Shown one piece after another: positions 7,992 through 16,228 of a DNA stretch of 64,000 nt (positions are counted from its first letter, which is position 1; every line of letters starts with the position of its first letter). Origin of the DNA: Streptomyces noursei (GTDB lineage Bacteria; Actinomycetota; Actinomycetes; Streptomycetales; Streptomycetaceae). The position numbers and the translations under genes are program-made. The stretch covers positions 69,517 through 133,516 of the forward strand of contig NZ_LWBU01000090.1 of NCBI RefSeq assembly GCF_001646665.1. Reading direction: 5' to 3'. The notes under the pieces are model-generated. The model searched no databases. It had not been told where the DNA came from and saw nothing but the letters and a program-made list of their open reading frames with translations.

Positions 7992-8567
7992 GTGCCCGCC
8001 GACCCCCAGCCCACATCCGCGAGCGAACCGTCCCACGGCGCGGGGACGCGTGCGGTCGAGGTCCGCAGGAGCTCCCGGCGCAACCGGACCGTCTCCGCCT
8101 ACCGGGAGGGCGACCTGACGGTCGTGCTCATCCCTGCCCGCATGTCCGAGGCGGAGGAGCGGCGCTGGGTGGGCGTGATGCTCGACAAGCTCGCCGCCCA
8201 GGAGAGCAGGCGCACCCTCGGTGACACGGAGCTGGCCGAGCGGGCGGAGCGCCTGTCCGACCAGTACTTCGGCGGCAGGGCGCGGCCCACGTCCGTGCGG
8301 TGGGTGACCAATCAGAACACCCGCTGGGGCTCCTGCACCCCGGCAGAGGGCAGCATCCGCCTGTCGCACCGGCTGCAGGGCATGCCGGAGTACGTCGTGG
8401 ACTACGTCCTCGTCCACGAGCTGGCCCATCTCCTCGTCCCCGGGCACGGGCCCCGGTTCTGGCGGCTGCTGGAGGCCTACCCCCGCACCGAGCGGGCCCG
8501 CGGCTACCTGGAGGGCGTCGTCGCGGCGGCCCGGCTGCCGCACCTTCCGGCCGGTCGCGGAGAGTGA
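7992..8567 (+). CDS. M48/YgjP-type zinc metallopeptidase
   Basis: 191 residues from GTG 7992. The zinc motif HELAH lies near residue 139, followed by GHGPRFW with the third-ligand histidine. The preceding NTRWGSCTP segment is the hallmark of the YgjP/DUF45 family. No signal peptide or membrane segment, so cytosolic. Physiological substrates of the family are not established. It is divergent from the E1-like gene; the 226-base gap has no recognised operator. Confidence 0.88.
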   Translation: MPADPQPTSASEPSHGAGTRAVEVRRSSRRNRTVSAYREGDLTVVLIPARMSEAEERRWVGVMLDKLAAQESRRTLGDTELAERAERLSDQYFGGRARPTSVRWVTNQNTRWGSCTPAEGSIRLSHRLQGMPEYVVDYVLVHELAHLLVPGHGPRFWRLLEAYPRTERARGYLEGVVAAARLPHLPAGRGE

Positions 8568-8600
8568 CATTCGTCGATCCTGTACCGAAACAGTCCCGAC

Positions 8601-8631
8601 TTGGCTCAATGTCGTCGCCAGCCGTTAGCCT
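8601..8631 (+). promoter_or_regulatory. weak candidate promoter for the TerD/AIM24 module
   Basis: TTGGCT (8601-8606) and TAGCCT (8626-8631) are spaced by 19 bases, somewhat long for the primary sigma factor. Transcription would begin about 40 bases before the start at 8677. It is the best match in the 109-base gap. Confidence 0.35.
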
Positions 8632-8676
8632 GGCGCGACGCATTCGAAAATTCGGGATGGGGGACGGTCGTTACGC

Positions 8677-10380
8677 ATGGCCAGGGAATTCCAACGGGGC
8701 CACAAGGCCAAGATCAGCGATCTCACACCCGGAACCGATCTGTACGTGGGTGTGCAGATCGGCGCTCCAGGTCTGACCTTCGACATCAGCTGCTTCGGCC
8801 TGGACGCCAATGAGCAGCTCTCGGACGACCGGTATTTCATCTTCTTCAACCAGCCGAAGTCGCCCGAGGAGTCCGTCCAGCTGCTCGGCGCGCAGGCCGG
8901 TGACACCGAGTCCTTCCGCGTCACGCTCGACCGCGTCCCGCCGCACATCCACAAGCTGTCCTTCACCGCCACGATCGACGGCGCCGGGCAGATGTCCCAG
9001 GTGGGCCCCGGTTACCTGCGCATCGTCGCCGGTGGCGAGGAGGTCGCCCGGTACGCGTTCGACGGTTCGGAGTTCAGCACCGAGCGCGCCGTGATGCTCG
9101 GGGACTTCTACCTCAAGGACGTCTGGCGGTTCGCCGCCGTCGGCCAGGGCTTCGACGGCGGGCTGGAGGCGCTGCTGAAGAACTTCGGCGGCGAGGTCGC
9201 CGAGGAGGAGCCCGCCGCCCCGCAGCAGCCGGCACAGGCCGCGGCGCCGTCCTTCGCACCGCCGCCCTTCGCCGCCCCCGCCGCCCCCGGCGCGCCCGCC
9301 GCGCCGCAGGCGCCGCAGCCCGCACCGTCGTTCGGCGCCCCCGCGGCACCCGCGCCGGCACCCGCACCCGTGCCCGCCCCGGCGCCGCCCGCGCCCGCCC
9401 AGCCGGTGCACACCGCGCCGACGCTGGCCGCGCCGATCGCCCCCGCCGCGCCGACCCCGCCGCACGGCGCCCCGGCCGCCCCGTACGGCCAGCCGCCCCA
9501 GCAGCCGGTCCCGCCCCAGCAGCCGCAGTACGGTCAGGTCCCCGGCCAGACCCCGCCGCACGGTGCCCCGGCGCCGTACGGCCAGCCCGCGCCCGCCCCT
9601 TACGGCCAGCAGCAGTACCCGCAGCAGCCGTACGGACAGCAGCCGCCCATGGGCATGCCGCCCGGTGGGATGCCCCCCGGCATGCCCCAGGGCGTTCCGC
9701 AGGGCGTGCCCCAGGGCGGTGCCGGACTGGAGGCGGCACTCCAGAAGTACCGCGAGACCGCCACCGGACAGCGCTGGACTCCGCAGAACCAGCAGCTCAT
9801 GCGGGTCGACCTGGCCATGGGCGGCACCCCCGTCCTGGCGCGCCAGGGCAGCATGGTCATGTACCAGGGCAAGGTCGACTTCGGCTACAAGGGGGCCGGT
9901 TTCTCCGGCCGCATGGTCGGCAACGCCACGGGCCAGGAGATGCAGCTCATGCGCTGCACCGGACGCGGCCAGGTGTTCCTCGCCGAGAACGGCGCACACC
10001 TGCACCCCATCGAGCTCCAGGGCGACGGCATCTGCGTCTCCGCCGAGAACGTCCTCGCCTTCGACGAGTCGCTGCAGTACGAGGTCCGCCGCATCGAGGG
10101 CCACGGCATCCCCGGCGGGGCGCTGTTCACCATGCAGTTCCAGGGCACCGGCACGGTCGTGGTGAAGACCCACGGCGTCCCCGTCGTCCTGCCCGTCACC
10201 CCGACCACCTTCGCGGACTGCAACGCGGTGGTCGCCTGGTCGGCCGCCTCCCAGGTGATCCTCTCCAGCCAGGTCCGGCTGCGCCGGAACGCCTATCCGG
10301 GACACAGCGGGGAGACCGTCAACCTCCAGTTCCGGGGCGCCCCCGGCAACTTCATCGTCGTCCAGCCCTACGAGGTCTAG
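8677..10380 (+). CDS. TerD domain - disordered linker - AIM24 domain fusion protein
   Basis: 567 residues. Residues 1 to about 172 form a TerD (tellurium resistance/stress) domain with GTDLYVGVQI and FDISCFGLD motifs. Residues about 175-348 are Ala/Pro-rich then Pro/Gln/Tyr-rich, with at least six YGQ units, predicted disordered. Residues about 350-567 form an AIM24 domain (DUF124) beginning RVDLAMGGTPVLARQGSMVM. TerD domains bind calcium in characterised members; the role of bacterial AIM24 is unknown. Two stand-alone AIM24 genes follow at 13 and 18 bases, so the three probably form an operon and perhaps a complex. No membrane segment is seen. Confidence 0.88.
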   Translation: MAREFQRGHKAKISDLTPGTDLYVGVQIGAPGLTFDISCFGLDANEQLSDDRYFIFFNQPKSPEESVQLLGAQAGDTESFRVTLDRVPPHIHKLSFTATIDGAGQMSQVGPGYLRIVAGGEEVARYAFDGSEFSTERAVMLGDFYLKDVWRFAAVGQGFDGGLEALLKNFGGEVAEEEPAAPQQPAQAAAPSFAPPPFAAPAAPGAPAAPQAPQPAPSFGAPAAPAPAPAPVPAPAPPAPAQPVHTAPTLAAPIAPAAPTPPHGAPAAPYGQPPQQPVPPQQPQYGQVPGQTPPHGAPAPYGQPAPAPYGQQQYPQQPYGQQPPMGMPPGGMPPGMPQGVPQGVPQGGAGLEAALQKYRETATGQRWTPQNQQLMRVDLAMGGTPVLARQGSMVMYQGKVDFGYKGAGFSGRMVGNATGQEMQLMRCTGRGQVFLAENGAHLHPIELQGDGICVSAENVLAFDESLQYEVRRIEGHGIPGGALFTMQFQGTGTVVVKTHGVPVVLPVTPTTFADCNAVVAWSAASQVILSSQVRLRRNAYPGHSGETVNLQFRGAPGNFIVVQPYEV

Positions 10381-10393
10381 AGGGAGCCCGAAC

Positions 10394-11074
10394 ATGAACC
10401 AGCAACTCGCGGGCTACGCCCCGACCCCCGTGGCGGCCCGGATGGAGAACCACGGCCGGCACATGCTCAAGGTCGCCATGGCCTCCGGCCAGGACCTCTT
10501 CGCCCGTACCGGCTCCGTCGTCGCCTACGAGGGCTTCGTGCAGTACGAGCCGAACCCGCCCGCCGTCCGCCAGATCGCCTCTCAGTGGGTCACCGGCGAG
10601 GGCGCGCCGGTCATGAAGTGCTCCGGCGACGGCCTGCTCTACCTCGCCGACTACGGCGCCGACGTCGTCGTCATCAACCTCGACAACGACGCGCTCTCCG
10701 TCAACGGCACCAATGTGCTGGCCTTCGACGCCCACCTCCAGTGGGGCGCCGAGAGGGTCAAGGGCATGGCGAAGTTCGCCGGACAGGGCCTGTGGAACGT
10801 CCAGTTCGCCGGTACCGGCTGGGTCGCCCTGACCTCCCGCGGCACCCCGATCGTCGTCGACTGCGGCCGCGGCGAGGACGAGACGTACGTCGACCCCGAC
10901 GCCCTCGTGGCGTGGTCCCCGACGCTCAAGGTCAAGGGCAAGCGCAGCTTCAAGGCCTCCTCCCTCATCGGGCGGGGCAGCGGAGAGGCGTACCAGATGG
11001 CCTTCTCGGGGCAGGGCATCGTCGTCGTACAGCCGAGCGAGGACAGCACCGACCGCCTGCGGATCCGGGGCTGA
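10394..11074 (+). CDS. AIM24 family protein
   Basis: 226 residues, a single AIM24 (DUF124) beta-rich domain. The opening LKVAMASGQDLFARTGSVVAYEG is equivalent to the start of the AIM24 domain in the preceding protein, and VVQPSE near the C-terminus is the family's last strand. AGGGAGCC, 5-6 bases before the ATG, is the ribosome binding site. The start is 13 bases after the TerD-AIM24 stop, so it is the second gene of an operon. Molecular function unknown. Confidence 0.87.
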   Translation: MNQQLAGYAPTPVAARMENHGRHMLKVAMASGQDLFARTGSVVAYEGFVQYEPNPPAVRQIASQWVTGEGAPVMKCSGDGLLYLADYGADVVVINLDNDALSVNGTNVLAFDAHLQWGAERVKGMAKFAGQGLWNVQFAGTGWVALTSRGTPIVVDCGRGEDETYVDPDALVAWSPTLKVKGKRSFKASSLIGRGSGEAYQMAFSGQGIVVVQPSEDSTDRLRIRG

Positions 11075-11092
11075 GGGGGAGCGAGAACAACC

Positions 11093-11848
11093 ATGCAGAG
11101 CCCGCTTTTCAGCAACACCGAACAGCAGAGCCAGGAGCGGTACGTCGTGCAGAACCCGCAGCTCCTGCGGGTCGCCCTCACCGGCCACGACGACGTCCTC
11201 GCCCGCAAGGGCGCCATGGTCGCGTACCAGGGGCTGATCGACTTCGACGGCGAGTACCAGAACAACAACCAGAGGCGCGCCCGCGCCAACACCGGTGAAG
11301 GCCTGGACCTGATGCGCTGCTCGGGGCAGGGCACGGTCTACTTCGCCAACCTGGCCCAGTACATCCACGTCGTGGACGTCGACCACGAGGGCATGACCGT
11401 GGACAGCTCCTACGTGCTGGCGCTGGACTCCGCGCTGCACACCGAGGTGATCGCCGTGGACAGCCAGTACGGCATCTCGGGGTCCGGCAAGTACCAGCTG
11501 AACATCTCCGGCCGGGGCAAGGTCGCGCTGATGACCTCCGGGCAGCCGCTGATGATGGAGGTCACGCCGGAGAAGTACGTCAACGCCGACGCCGACGCGA
11601 TCGTCGCCTGGTCGTCGTCGCTGCGCGTCCAGATGCAGGCGCAGACCCACTCGTCCAACGTGCGCCGCCGCCGGGGCAGCACCGGGGAGGGCTGGGAGCT
11701 GAGCTTCCTGGGGCAGGGCTTCGCGCTCGTCCAGCCCAGCGAGGTCATGCCGCCGCAGAACGCCGACATCGGGCAGGGGGTCGGCGCCCAGTTCGGCGTC
11801 GGCCAGCACGGCGCCCGCGCCCAGAACCAGAACAACGCCTGGAACTGA
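11093..11848 (+). CDS. AIM24 family protein
   Basis: 251 residues; third AIM24 domain in a row (VALTGHDDVLARKGAMVAYQ, ending FALVQPSEV). It differs from its neighbour by an insertion rich in Asn/Arg after the first strands (YQNNNQRRARANTG) and an Asn/Gln-rich tail. GAGGGGGAGCG precedes the ATG. Operon end: a 20-base-pair terminator follows at 11859. The three AIM24 copies look like ancient paralogues, as they are similar mainly at the first and last strands. Function unknown. Confidence 0.87.
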   Translation: MQSPLFSNTEQQSQERYVVQNPQLLRVALTGHDDVLARKGAMVAYQGLIDFDGEYQNNNQRRARANTGEGLDLMRCSGQGTVYFANLAQYIHVVDVDHEGMTVDSSYVLALDSALHTEVIAVDSQYGISGSGKYQLNISGRGKVALMTSGQPLMMEVTPEKYVNADADAIVAWSSSLRVQMQAQTHSSNVRRRRGSTGEGWELSFLGQGFALVQPSEVMPPQNADIGQGVGAQFGVGQHGARAQNQNNAWN

Positions 11849-11858
11849 CGGACGGCAC

Positions 11859-11901
11859 ACGGGTAAGGGGCGGTCACCATGGGTGGCCGCCCCTTACCCG
11901 T
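11859..11901. terminator. bidirectional terminator
   Basis: Fifteen perfect pairs (11859-11873 with 11887-11901), then one T-G and four more pairs, closing on a 3-base loop. It lies between the convergent AIM24 and Nudix genes and would serve both strands. Confidence 0.85.
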
Positions 11902-11916
11902 CTCCCCGCCGCCGTC

Positions 11917-12438
11917 CTAGAGCGCCGCGCGGGCCGCCCCGACCAGCCGGACGACCGACGCGTCGGCCACCGCCGCCACCTCGTCGTAACCGAACCAGCG
12001 CAGGTCGAGCGACTCCTCGCTGATCGCCGCCACGGCGTCCGGGGGAGCGATCGCCACGTACTGCACGTCGAGGTGCCAGTGGCAGGGCGCCGGGATCGGG
12101 TGCCGGTCCAGCCGGGCCGGACCGCCCGGAAGCAGCGTCAGGCCCGGGATGCCGGACTCCTCCGTCGCCTCCCGCAGCGCCGCCGCGGCGAGCGTCCCGT
12201 CACCGGGCTCGCAGTGGCCGCCCATCTGCAGCCACATGCCCAGCTTCTTGTGCAGGGTCAGCAGGACCCTGCCGCGCTCCGGGTCCACCACCAGGGCGCT
12301 GGCCGTCAGGTGCCCGGCCCCGCACGCCTTCCACATGCCGTCCGGATGGGCCGCGAGATGGTCCAGATAGACCTGGCGCAGCTCCGGCTGGTCCTCGTAC
12401 TCCTTCAGTACGAGGACGGCGTCGTCGTGCAGGCTCAC
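11917..12438 (-). CDS. Nudix hydrolase
   Basis: 173 residues from GTG 12438, whose first bases overlap the stop of the upstream gene (GTGA), indicating translational coupling. The Nudix box runs GGHCEPGDGTLAAAALREAT then EESG, with the usual E-E-x-x-G pattern. The preceding LLTLHKKLGMWLQMGGH is typical of actinobacterial Nudix proteins acting on small nucleotide derivatives. Exact substrate unknown. Confidence 0.85.
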   Translation of the reverse strand: MSLHDDAVLVLKEYEDQPELRQVYLDHLAAHPDGMWKACGAGHLTASALVVDPERGRVLLTLHKKLGMWLQMGGHCEPGDGTLAAAALREATEESGIPGLTLLPGGPARLDRHPIPAPCHWHLDVQYVAIAPPDAVAAISEESLDLRWFGYDEVAAVADASVVRLVGAARAAL

Positions 12439-13874
12439 GTGCCGGACTCGCCCTCGCCCTTGTCCTGCCCGCCCTCGTCCTTGCCGCGGTCCTGCCCGTC
12501 CCGGCCGCCCCCGTCCCGCCCGGCTGCCTCGCCGAGCATCTTGTCGAGCTCCGAGAAGTCCAGGTGCTCGCGGTGGACGAAACCGTCCGGGTCGTCCAGG
12601 TCGGACGCCGTCGGCAGCATGTCCGGGTGCGCCCACAGCCCGTCACGGCCGTCGACCCCGCGCGCGTCCGTGAGCGACGCCCACAGGCGCGAGGCGTCCC
12701 GCAGCCGGCGGGGCCGCAGCTCGAGGCCGATCAGCGTGGCGAACGTCTGCTCGGCGGGGCCGCCCGACGCGCGGCGGCGGCGCAGCGTCTCGCGCAGCGC
12801 GCCGGCCGACGTCAGCCGGCTCTTGGCGGCCTCGTGCACGACCGCGTCCACCCAGCCCTCGACCAGCGCAAGAGCGGTCTCCAGACGTGCCAGGGCGGCC
12901 TTCTGCTCCGGGGTGTCCTCCGGCTGGAACATGCCCTGCTGGAGGGCTTCCTGCAGCTGCTCCGGGTTGGACGGGTCGAGCCCGCCGACCGCGTCCTCCA
13001 GCTTGCCCGTGTCGACCTTGATCCCGCGGGCGTACCCCTCGACCGCGCCGAACAGGTGCGAGCGCAGCCACGGCACGTGGGCGAAGAGCCGCTGGTGGGC
13101 GGCCTCACGCAGGGCCAGGTACAGCCGCACCTCGTCCTGCGGCACCCCCAGGTCCTTGCCGAACGCCGTCACGTTCAGCGGCAGCAGCGCGGCCTTGCCG
13201 GCCGGCCCCAGGGGCAGCCCGACATCGGTGGAACCGACCACCTCACCGGCCAGGACACCCACGGCCTGGCCGATCTGCTGACCGAACATGGCGCCGCCCA
13301 TGGAGCGCATCATGCCGATCAGCGGGCCGGCCATGGCCTGCATCTCCTCGGGCAGGACGTTCCCCATCGCGGCGCCGACCTGCTCGGCGACCGGGTCCAC
13401 CAGCTGCTGCCAGGCGGGCAGCGTCGCCTCCACCCACTCGGCGCGGCTCCACGCCACCGCGGTGCCCGCCCCCGACGGCAGGGACGTCACGCCGTCCAGC
13501 CAGAGGTCGGCCAGGCGCACGGCCTCCTCGACGGCCGCCCGCTCGGCGGGGCCGACGCTGGCGTCCTTGGTGCCGTCCGACGTGCCCTGGGACACCGTCT
13601 GGCGGGCGATCTGCTTGGCCATGTCCCAGTTGACGGGACCGCCCTCGTAGCTCAGCATCTGGCCGAGCTGCTGGAAGGCCGCTCCCAGGTCCGTGGGGTT
13701 CAGCGAGCCGAACATCGCGGCGAACGGGTTGTCCCCGCCGCCCGGCATGCCGCCGAACCCGAAGGGGTTGCCACCGGCACCCTGGCCACCTTCGGCAGGT
13801 CCCTTCTTCTTGCCTTCGTCGCCGTCCTCCGGCTCCTCCGGCGGAAGGCCGAATCCGAATGGGGTGTCACTCAC
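12435..13874 (-). CDS. zinc-dependent metalloprotease-like protein (DUF2342/Zincin_2)
   Basis: 479 residues from GTG 13874. The first about 75 residues are Gly/Pro/Glu-rich and disordered (FGFGLPPEEPEDGDEG, then FGFGGMPGGG), then a helical all-alpha body. The family region contains LALREAAHQRLFAHVPWLR: where a zincin would read HExxH this protein reads REAAH, so the first metal ligand is not obvious and activity cannot be assumed. The C-terminus is Asp/Gly/Lys-rich. It is followed, with a 4-base overlap, by the Nudix gene. No signal peptide. Confidence 0.75.
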   Translation of the reverse strand: MSDTPFGFGLPPEEPEDGDEGKKKGPAEGGQGAGGNPFGFGGMPGGGDNPFAAMFGSLNPTDLGAAFQQLGQMLSYEGGPVNWDMAKQIARQTVSQGTSDGTKDASVGPAERAAVEEAVRLADLWLDGVTSLPSGAGTAVAWSRAEWVEATLPAWQQLVDPVAEQVGAAMGNVLPEEMQAMAGPLIGMMRSMGGAMFGQQIGQAVGVLAGEVVGSTDVGLPLGPAGKAALLPLNVTAFGKDLGVPQDEVRLYLALREAAHQRLFAHVPWLRSHLFGAVEGYARGIKVDTGKLEDAVGGLDPSNPEQLQEALQQGMFQPEDTPEQKAALARLETALALVEGWVDAVVHEAAKSRLTSAGALRETLRRRRASGGPAEQTFATLIGLELRPRRLRDASRLWASLTDARGVDGRDGLWAHPDMLPTASDLDDPDGFVHREHLDFSELDKMLGEAAGRDGGGRDGQDRGKDEGGQDKGEGESGT

Positions 13875-14012
13875 GGGGTTCCTCGGCTCGTAGGGCCGCC
13901 GGCTTCCTGCCGGCGGCGGCTGCCCGACAACACCACCAGCGTAGACATCCGAGCCGGATGTGGGCTCGGTGCTCCGCCGGCTCATGGCCTGGGGCAGGAT
14001 GGACGCCACCTG

Positions 14013-14039
14013 GTACGTACGCGTCATACACGTACGTAC
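14013..14039. promoter_or_regulatory. long inverted repeat, candidate operator
   Basis: GTACGTACG (14013-14021) and CGTACGTAC (14031-14039) form a perfect inverted repeat separated by 9 bases. It lies in the divergent gap between the Zincin_2-like gene and the SDR gene, 26 bases before the latter's start. Each arm is itself nearly palindromic. No family operator I know matches it. Confidence 0.45.
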
Positions 14040-14064
14040 TGAAGACAACCGCTGGAGACGCCCG

Positions 14065-15174
14065 GTGAGTTCCCCAGATCCGCAGGTTCGCGCAGCGCGA
14101 AACCACTCAACCCAGTCCGCCGGCCGAGGCCCCGTCGTCGCGGTCACCGGTGCCGCGTCCGGCGTCGGTGACCTGCTCACCCGGCGCCTCGCCGCGTCCG
14201 AGGAGGTCAAGCAGGTCATCGCCATCGACGAGCGCCGGGGCGAGGTCTCCGAGGCGCAGTGGCAGATCCTCGACGTACGCGACCCGGCCATCGCCGAGAA
14301 GCTGCGCGGCGCCGACGTCGTGGTGCACCTGGCGCTCGACCTCGACCTGGAGACCGACGCGGCCGCCCGTACGGCGTACAACGTGCGCGGGACGCAGACC
14401 GTGCTGACCGCCGCGGCGGCCGCGGGCGTCCACCGGGTCGTGCTGTGCACCTCGGCCATGGTGTACGGGGCGCTGCCCGACAACGACATCCCGCTCTCCG
14501 AGGACGCCGAGCTGAGGGCCACCGCCGAGGCCACCGGTGTGGGAGACCTGCTGGAGATCGAGCGCCTGGCCCGCCGGGCGCCCCGCGCGCACCCCGGCCT
14601 CAACGTCACGGTCGTGCGCCCCGCCGTCCTGGTGGGCGGCACCGACACGGCGCTGACCCGCTACTTCGAGTCGCCCCGGCTGCTGGTGGTCGCCGGATCG
14701 CGGCCGGCGTGGCAGTTCTGCCACGTCGAGGACCTGGTCAGCGCCCTGGAGTACGCGGCGCTGGAGAAGGTGGAGGGCGAGTTCGCGGTCGGCTGCGACG
14801 GCTGGCTGGAGCAGGAGGAGGTCGAGGAGCTGAGCGGCATCCGCCGCATGGAGCTGCCCTCGGCCGTGGCCCTCGGTGCCGCCGCGCGGCTCCACAGGAT
14901 CGGGCTGACCCCGTCCCCGGCCGGTGACCTCGCGTACACCATGCACCCGTGGGTGGTGAGCGTCGGACGGCTGCACGACGCGGGCTGGCGGCCGCAGTGG
15001 ACCAACGAGGAGGTCCTCGCCGCGCTCCTGGAGGAGGTCGAGGGCCGTCACACGGTCGCGGGCCGCCGCCTCGGGCGCAAGGACGCCACCGCGGCGGGTG
15101 CCGCGGGCGCGACGGTCGCCCTGCTGGGCACCGCCGCCCTGGTACGCCGGGCCCGCAAGCGCCGCGGGCTGTAG
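14065..15174 (+). CDS. NAD-dependent epimerase/dehydratase (extended SDR) family protein
   Basis: 369 residues from GTG 14065, preceded by GGAG at a 7-base spacing; an upstream ATG at 13960 would read through the inverted repeat. The N-terminal Rossmann motif VTGAASGVG is near residues 19-27, then VVHLALDLD and CTSAMVYGAL as in extended SDRs. The C-terminus (about 340-369) is a hydrophobic Ala/Gly stretch followed by RRARKRRGL, which looks like a membrane anchor with a basic cytosolic tail. Substrate unknown; nucleotide-sugar or lipid modification is possible. Confidence 0.82.
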   Translation: MSSPDPQVRAARNHSTQSAGRGPVVAVTGAASGVGDLLTRRLAASEEVKQVIAIDERRGEVSEAQWQILDVRDPAIAEKLRGADVVVHLALDLDLETDAAARTAYNVRGTQTVLTAAAAAGVHRVVLCTSAMVYGALPDNDIPLSEDAELRATAEATGVGDLLEIERLARRAPRAHPGLNVTVVRPAVLVGGTDTALTRYFESPRLLVVAGSRPAWQFCHVEDLVSALEYAALEKVEGEFAVGCDGWLEQEEVEELSGIRRMELPSAVALGAAARLHRIGLTPSPAGDLAYTMHPWVVSVGRLHDAGWRPQWTNEEVLAALLEEVEGRHTVAGRRLGRKDATAAGAAGATVALLGTAALVRRARKRRGL

Positions 15175-15278
15175 CGCCCGCCGGGGCGCGGCCCTGTAGG
15201 AGGCTCCAACGCGCGCGTGACGGGGCAGGTCGAAACCGCTATTCCGCGATGTCGGTGCCGTGCGGCACGATGGGCTGC

Positions 15279-15740
15279 ATGGCACCCACGTACGACCACC
15301 CCGGCGAGCGCGCGGCGGCGGATCCGATCCGGCTGCTGGCGATCCGTGACACCCCGCTCTCCCTCGACGAGGTCTTCCGTGCCGTCGGCGACGACGCGGC
15401 CGGCGGGACCGCCCTCTTCGTGGGCACCGTGCGCAACCACGACGGCGGCGCCGACGTGGACGAGCTGGGGTACTCCAGCCACCCCACCGCCGAGGCGGAG
15501 CTGCGCCGCGTCGCGGAGAAGGTCGTCGCGGACCACCCCGTGCGCGCCCTGGCGGCCGTCCACCGGGTCGGCGACCTGTCGGTCGGTGACCTGGCCGTCG
15601 TGGTCGCGGTGTCGTGCCCCCACCGCGCGGAGGCCTTCGCGGCCTGCCGCAAGCTGATCGACGACCTCAAGCACGAGGTGCCGATCTGGAAGCACCAGCG
15701 CTTCTCGGACGGCACCGAGGAGTGGGTCGGGGCCTGCTGA
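15279..15740 (+). CDS. moaE: molybdopterin synthase catalytic subunit MoaE
   Basis: 153 residues. MoaE transfers sulfur from the MoaD thiocarboxylate to precursor Z to make molybdopterin. Family motifs are present: TALFVGTVRNHDGG near 45-58, VAVSCPHRAEAFAACR near 109-124, and the active-site loop VPIWKHQRFSDG near 135-146 with its lysine. No moaD or other cofactor genes are adjacent. No strong ribosome binding site precedes the ATG. A short hairpin (15762-15780) follows the stop. Confidence 0.93.
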   Translation: MAPTYDHPGERAAADPIRLLAIRDTPLSLDEVFRAVGDDAAGGTALFVGTVRNHDGGADVDELGYSSHPTAEAELRRVAEKVVADHPVRALAAVHRVGDLSVGDLAVVVAVSCPHRAEAFAACRKLIDDLKHEVPIWKHQRFSDGTEEWVGAC

Positions 15741-15761
15741 GCCTCAGGCACATGTGTGGGG

Positions 15762-15780
15762 CCCCGGACGGAGTCCGGGG
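15762..15780 (+). terminator. terminator hairpin after moaE
   Basis: CCCCGGAC/GTCCGGGG 8-base stem with a 3-base GGA loop, 22 bases after the moaE stop. No T tract. The following 200 bases are GC-rich and hold no gene up to the small membrane protein at 15983. Confidence 0.55.
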
Positions 15781-15982
15781 GAGGGCCGGCGCCTGCTGAG
15801 CGCGGGCCCCGGAGCCGGCCCGGGACGGCTCCCCGGACGGGTCCGGTGGCGGCCGGCCCGATCCGGACGGTGGTCAAGCGTCCGATTTGCGTAACCCGAC
15901 CCCTGGCGTGAGCGTTGAACCGGCGGATGGTTAATCTGCTGATCAGTCAGTGCGTTGTGCTCATTGGGGACGGGAGGTCGCG

Positions 15983-16153
15983 ATGGCAGTCCTGGCCTGG
16001 TTGCTGATTCCGCTGTTCACCGCCATAGGTGCCGCGATATGGGGGAGCTGGGCCTCGCGCGACCGCACCACCGGTGACGTGGCCGAGCTCGCGGGGTACG
16101 CGCGCTTCCGCGAGGTCATGGAGAAGTCCCACTCGGGCGGCGGAACCGTCTGA
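15983..16153 (+). CDS. small single-span membrane protein
   Basis: 56 residues from ATG 15983, chosen because GGGAGG (15972-15977) sits at the right distance. The N-terminus is one hydrophobic span (MAVLAWLLIPLFTAIGAAIW), followed by a short polar cytosolic tail ending SGGGTV. No family recognised beyond Streptomyces-type small hypothetical proteins. It precedes the PDZ protease on the same strand by 75 bases and might be co-transcribed with it. Confidence 0.7.
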   Translation: MAVLAWLLIPLFTAIGAAIWGSWASRDRTTGDVAELAGYARFREVMEKSHSGGGTV

Positions 16154-16228
16154 GCACGCCGCCGCCCGTCCCCCCGGACGGACCGGCCCCGGGGGTGCAC
16201 GCGTGCGCGCGTCCCGTACTGTCGTTCC

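Noticed and set aside
9200..9720. Pro/Ala/Gln-rich stretch as a frameshift or repeat artefact
   Set aside because: The reading frame is continuous with the TerD and AIM24 domains on either side and such linkers are common in TerD proteins.
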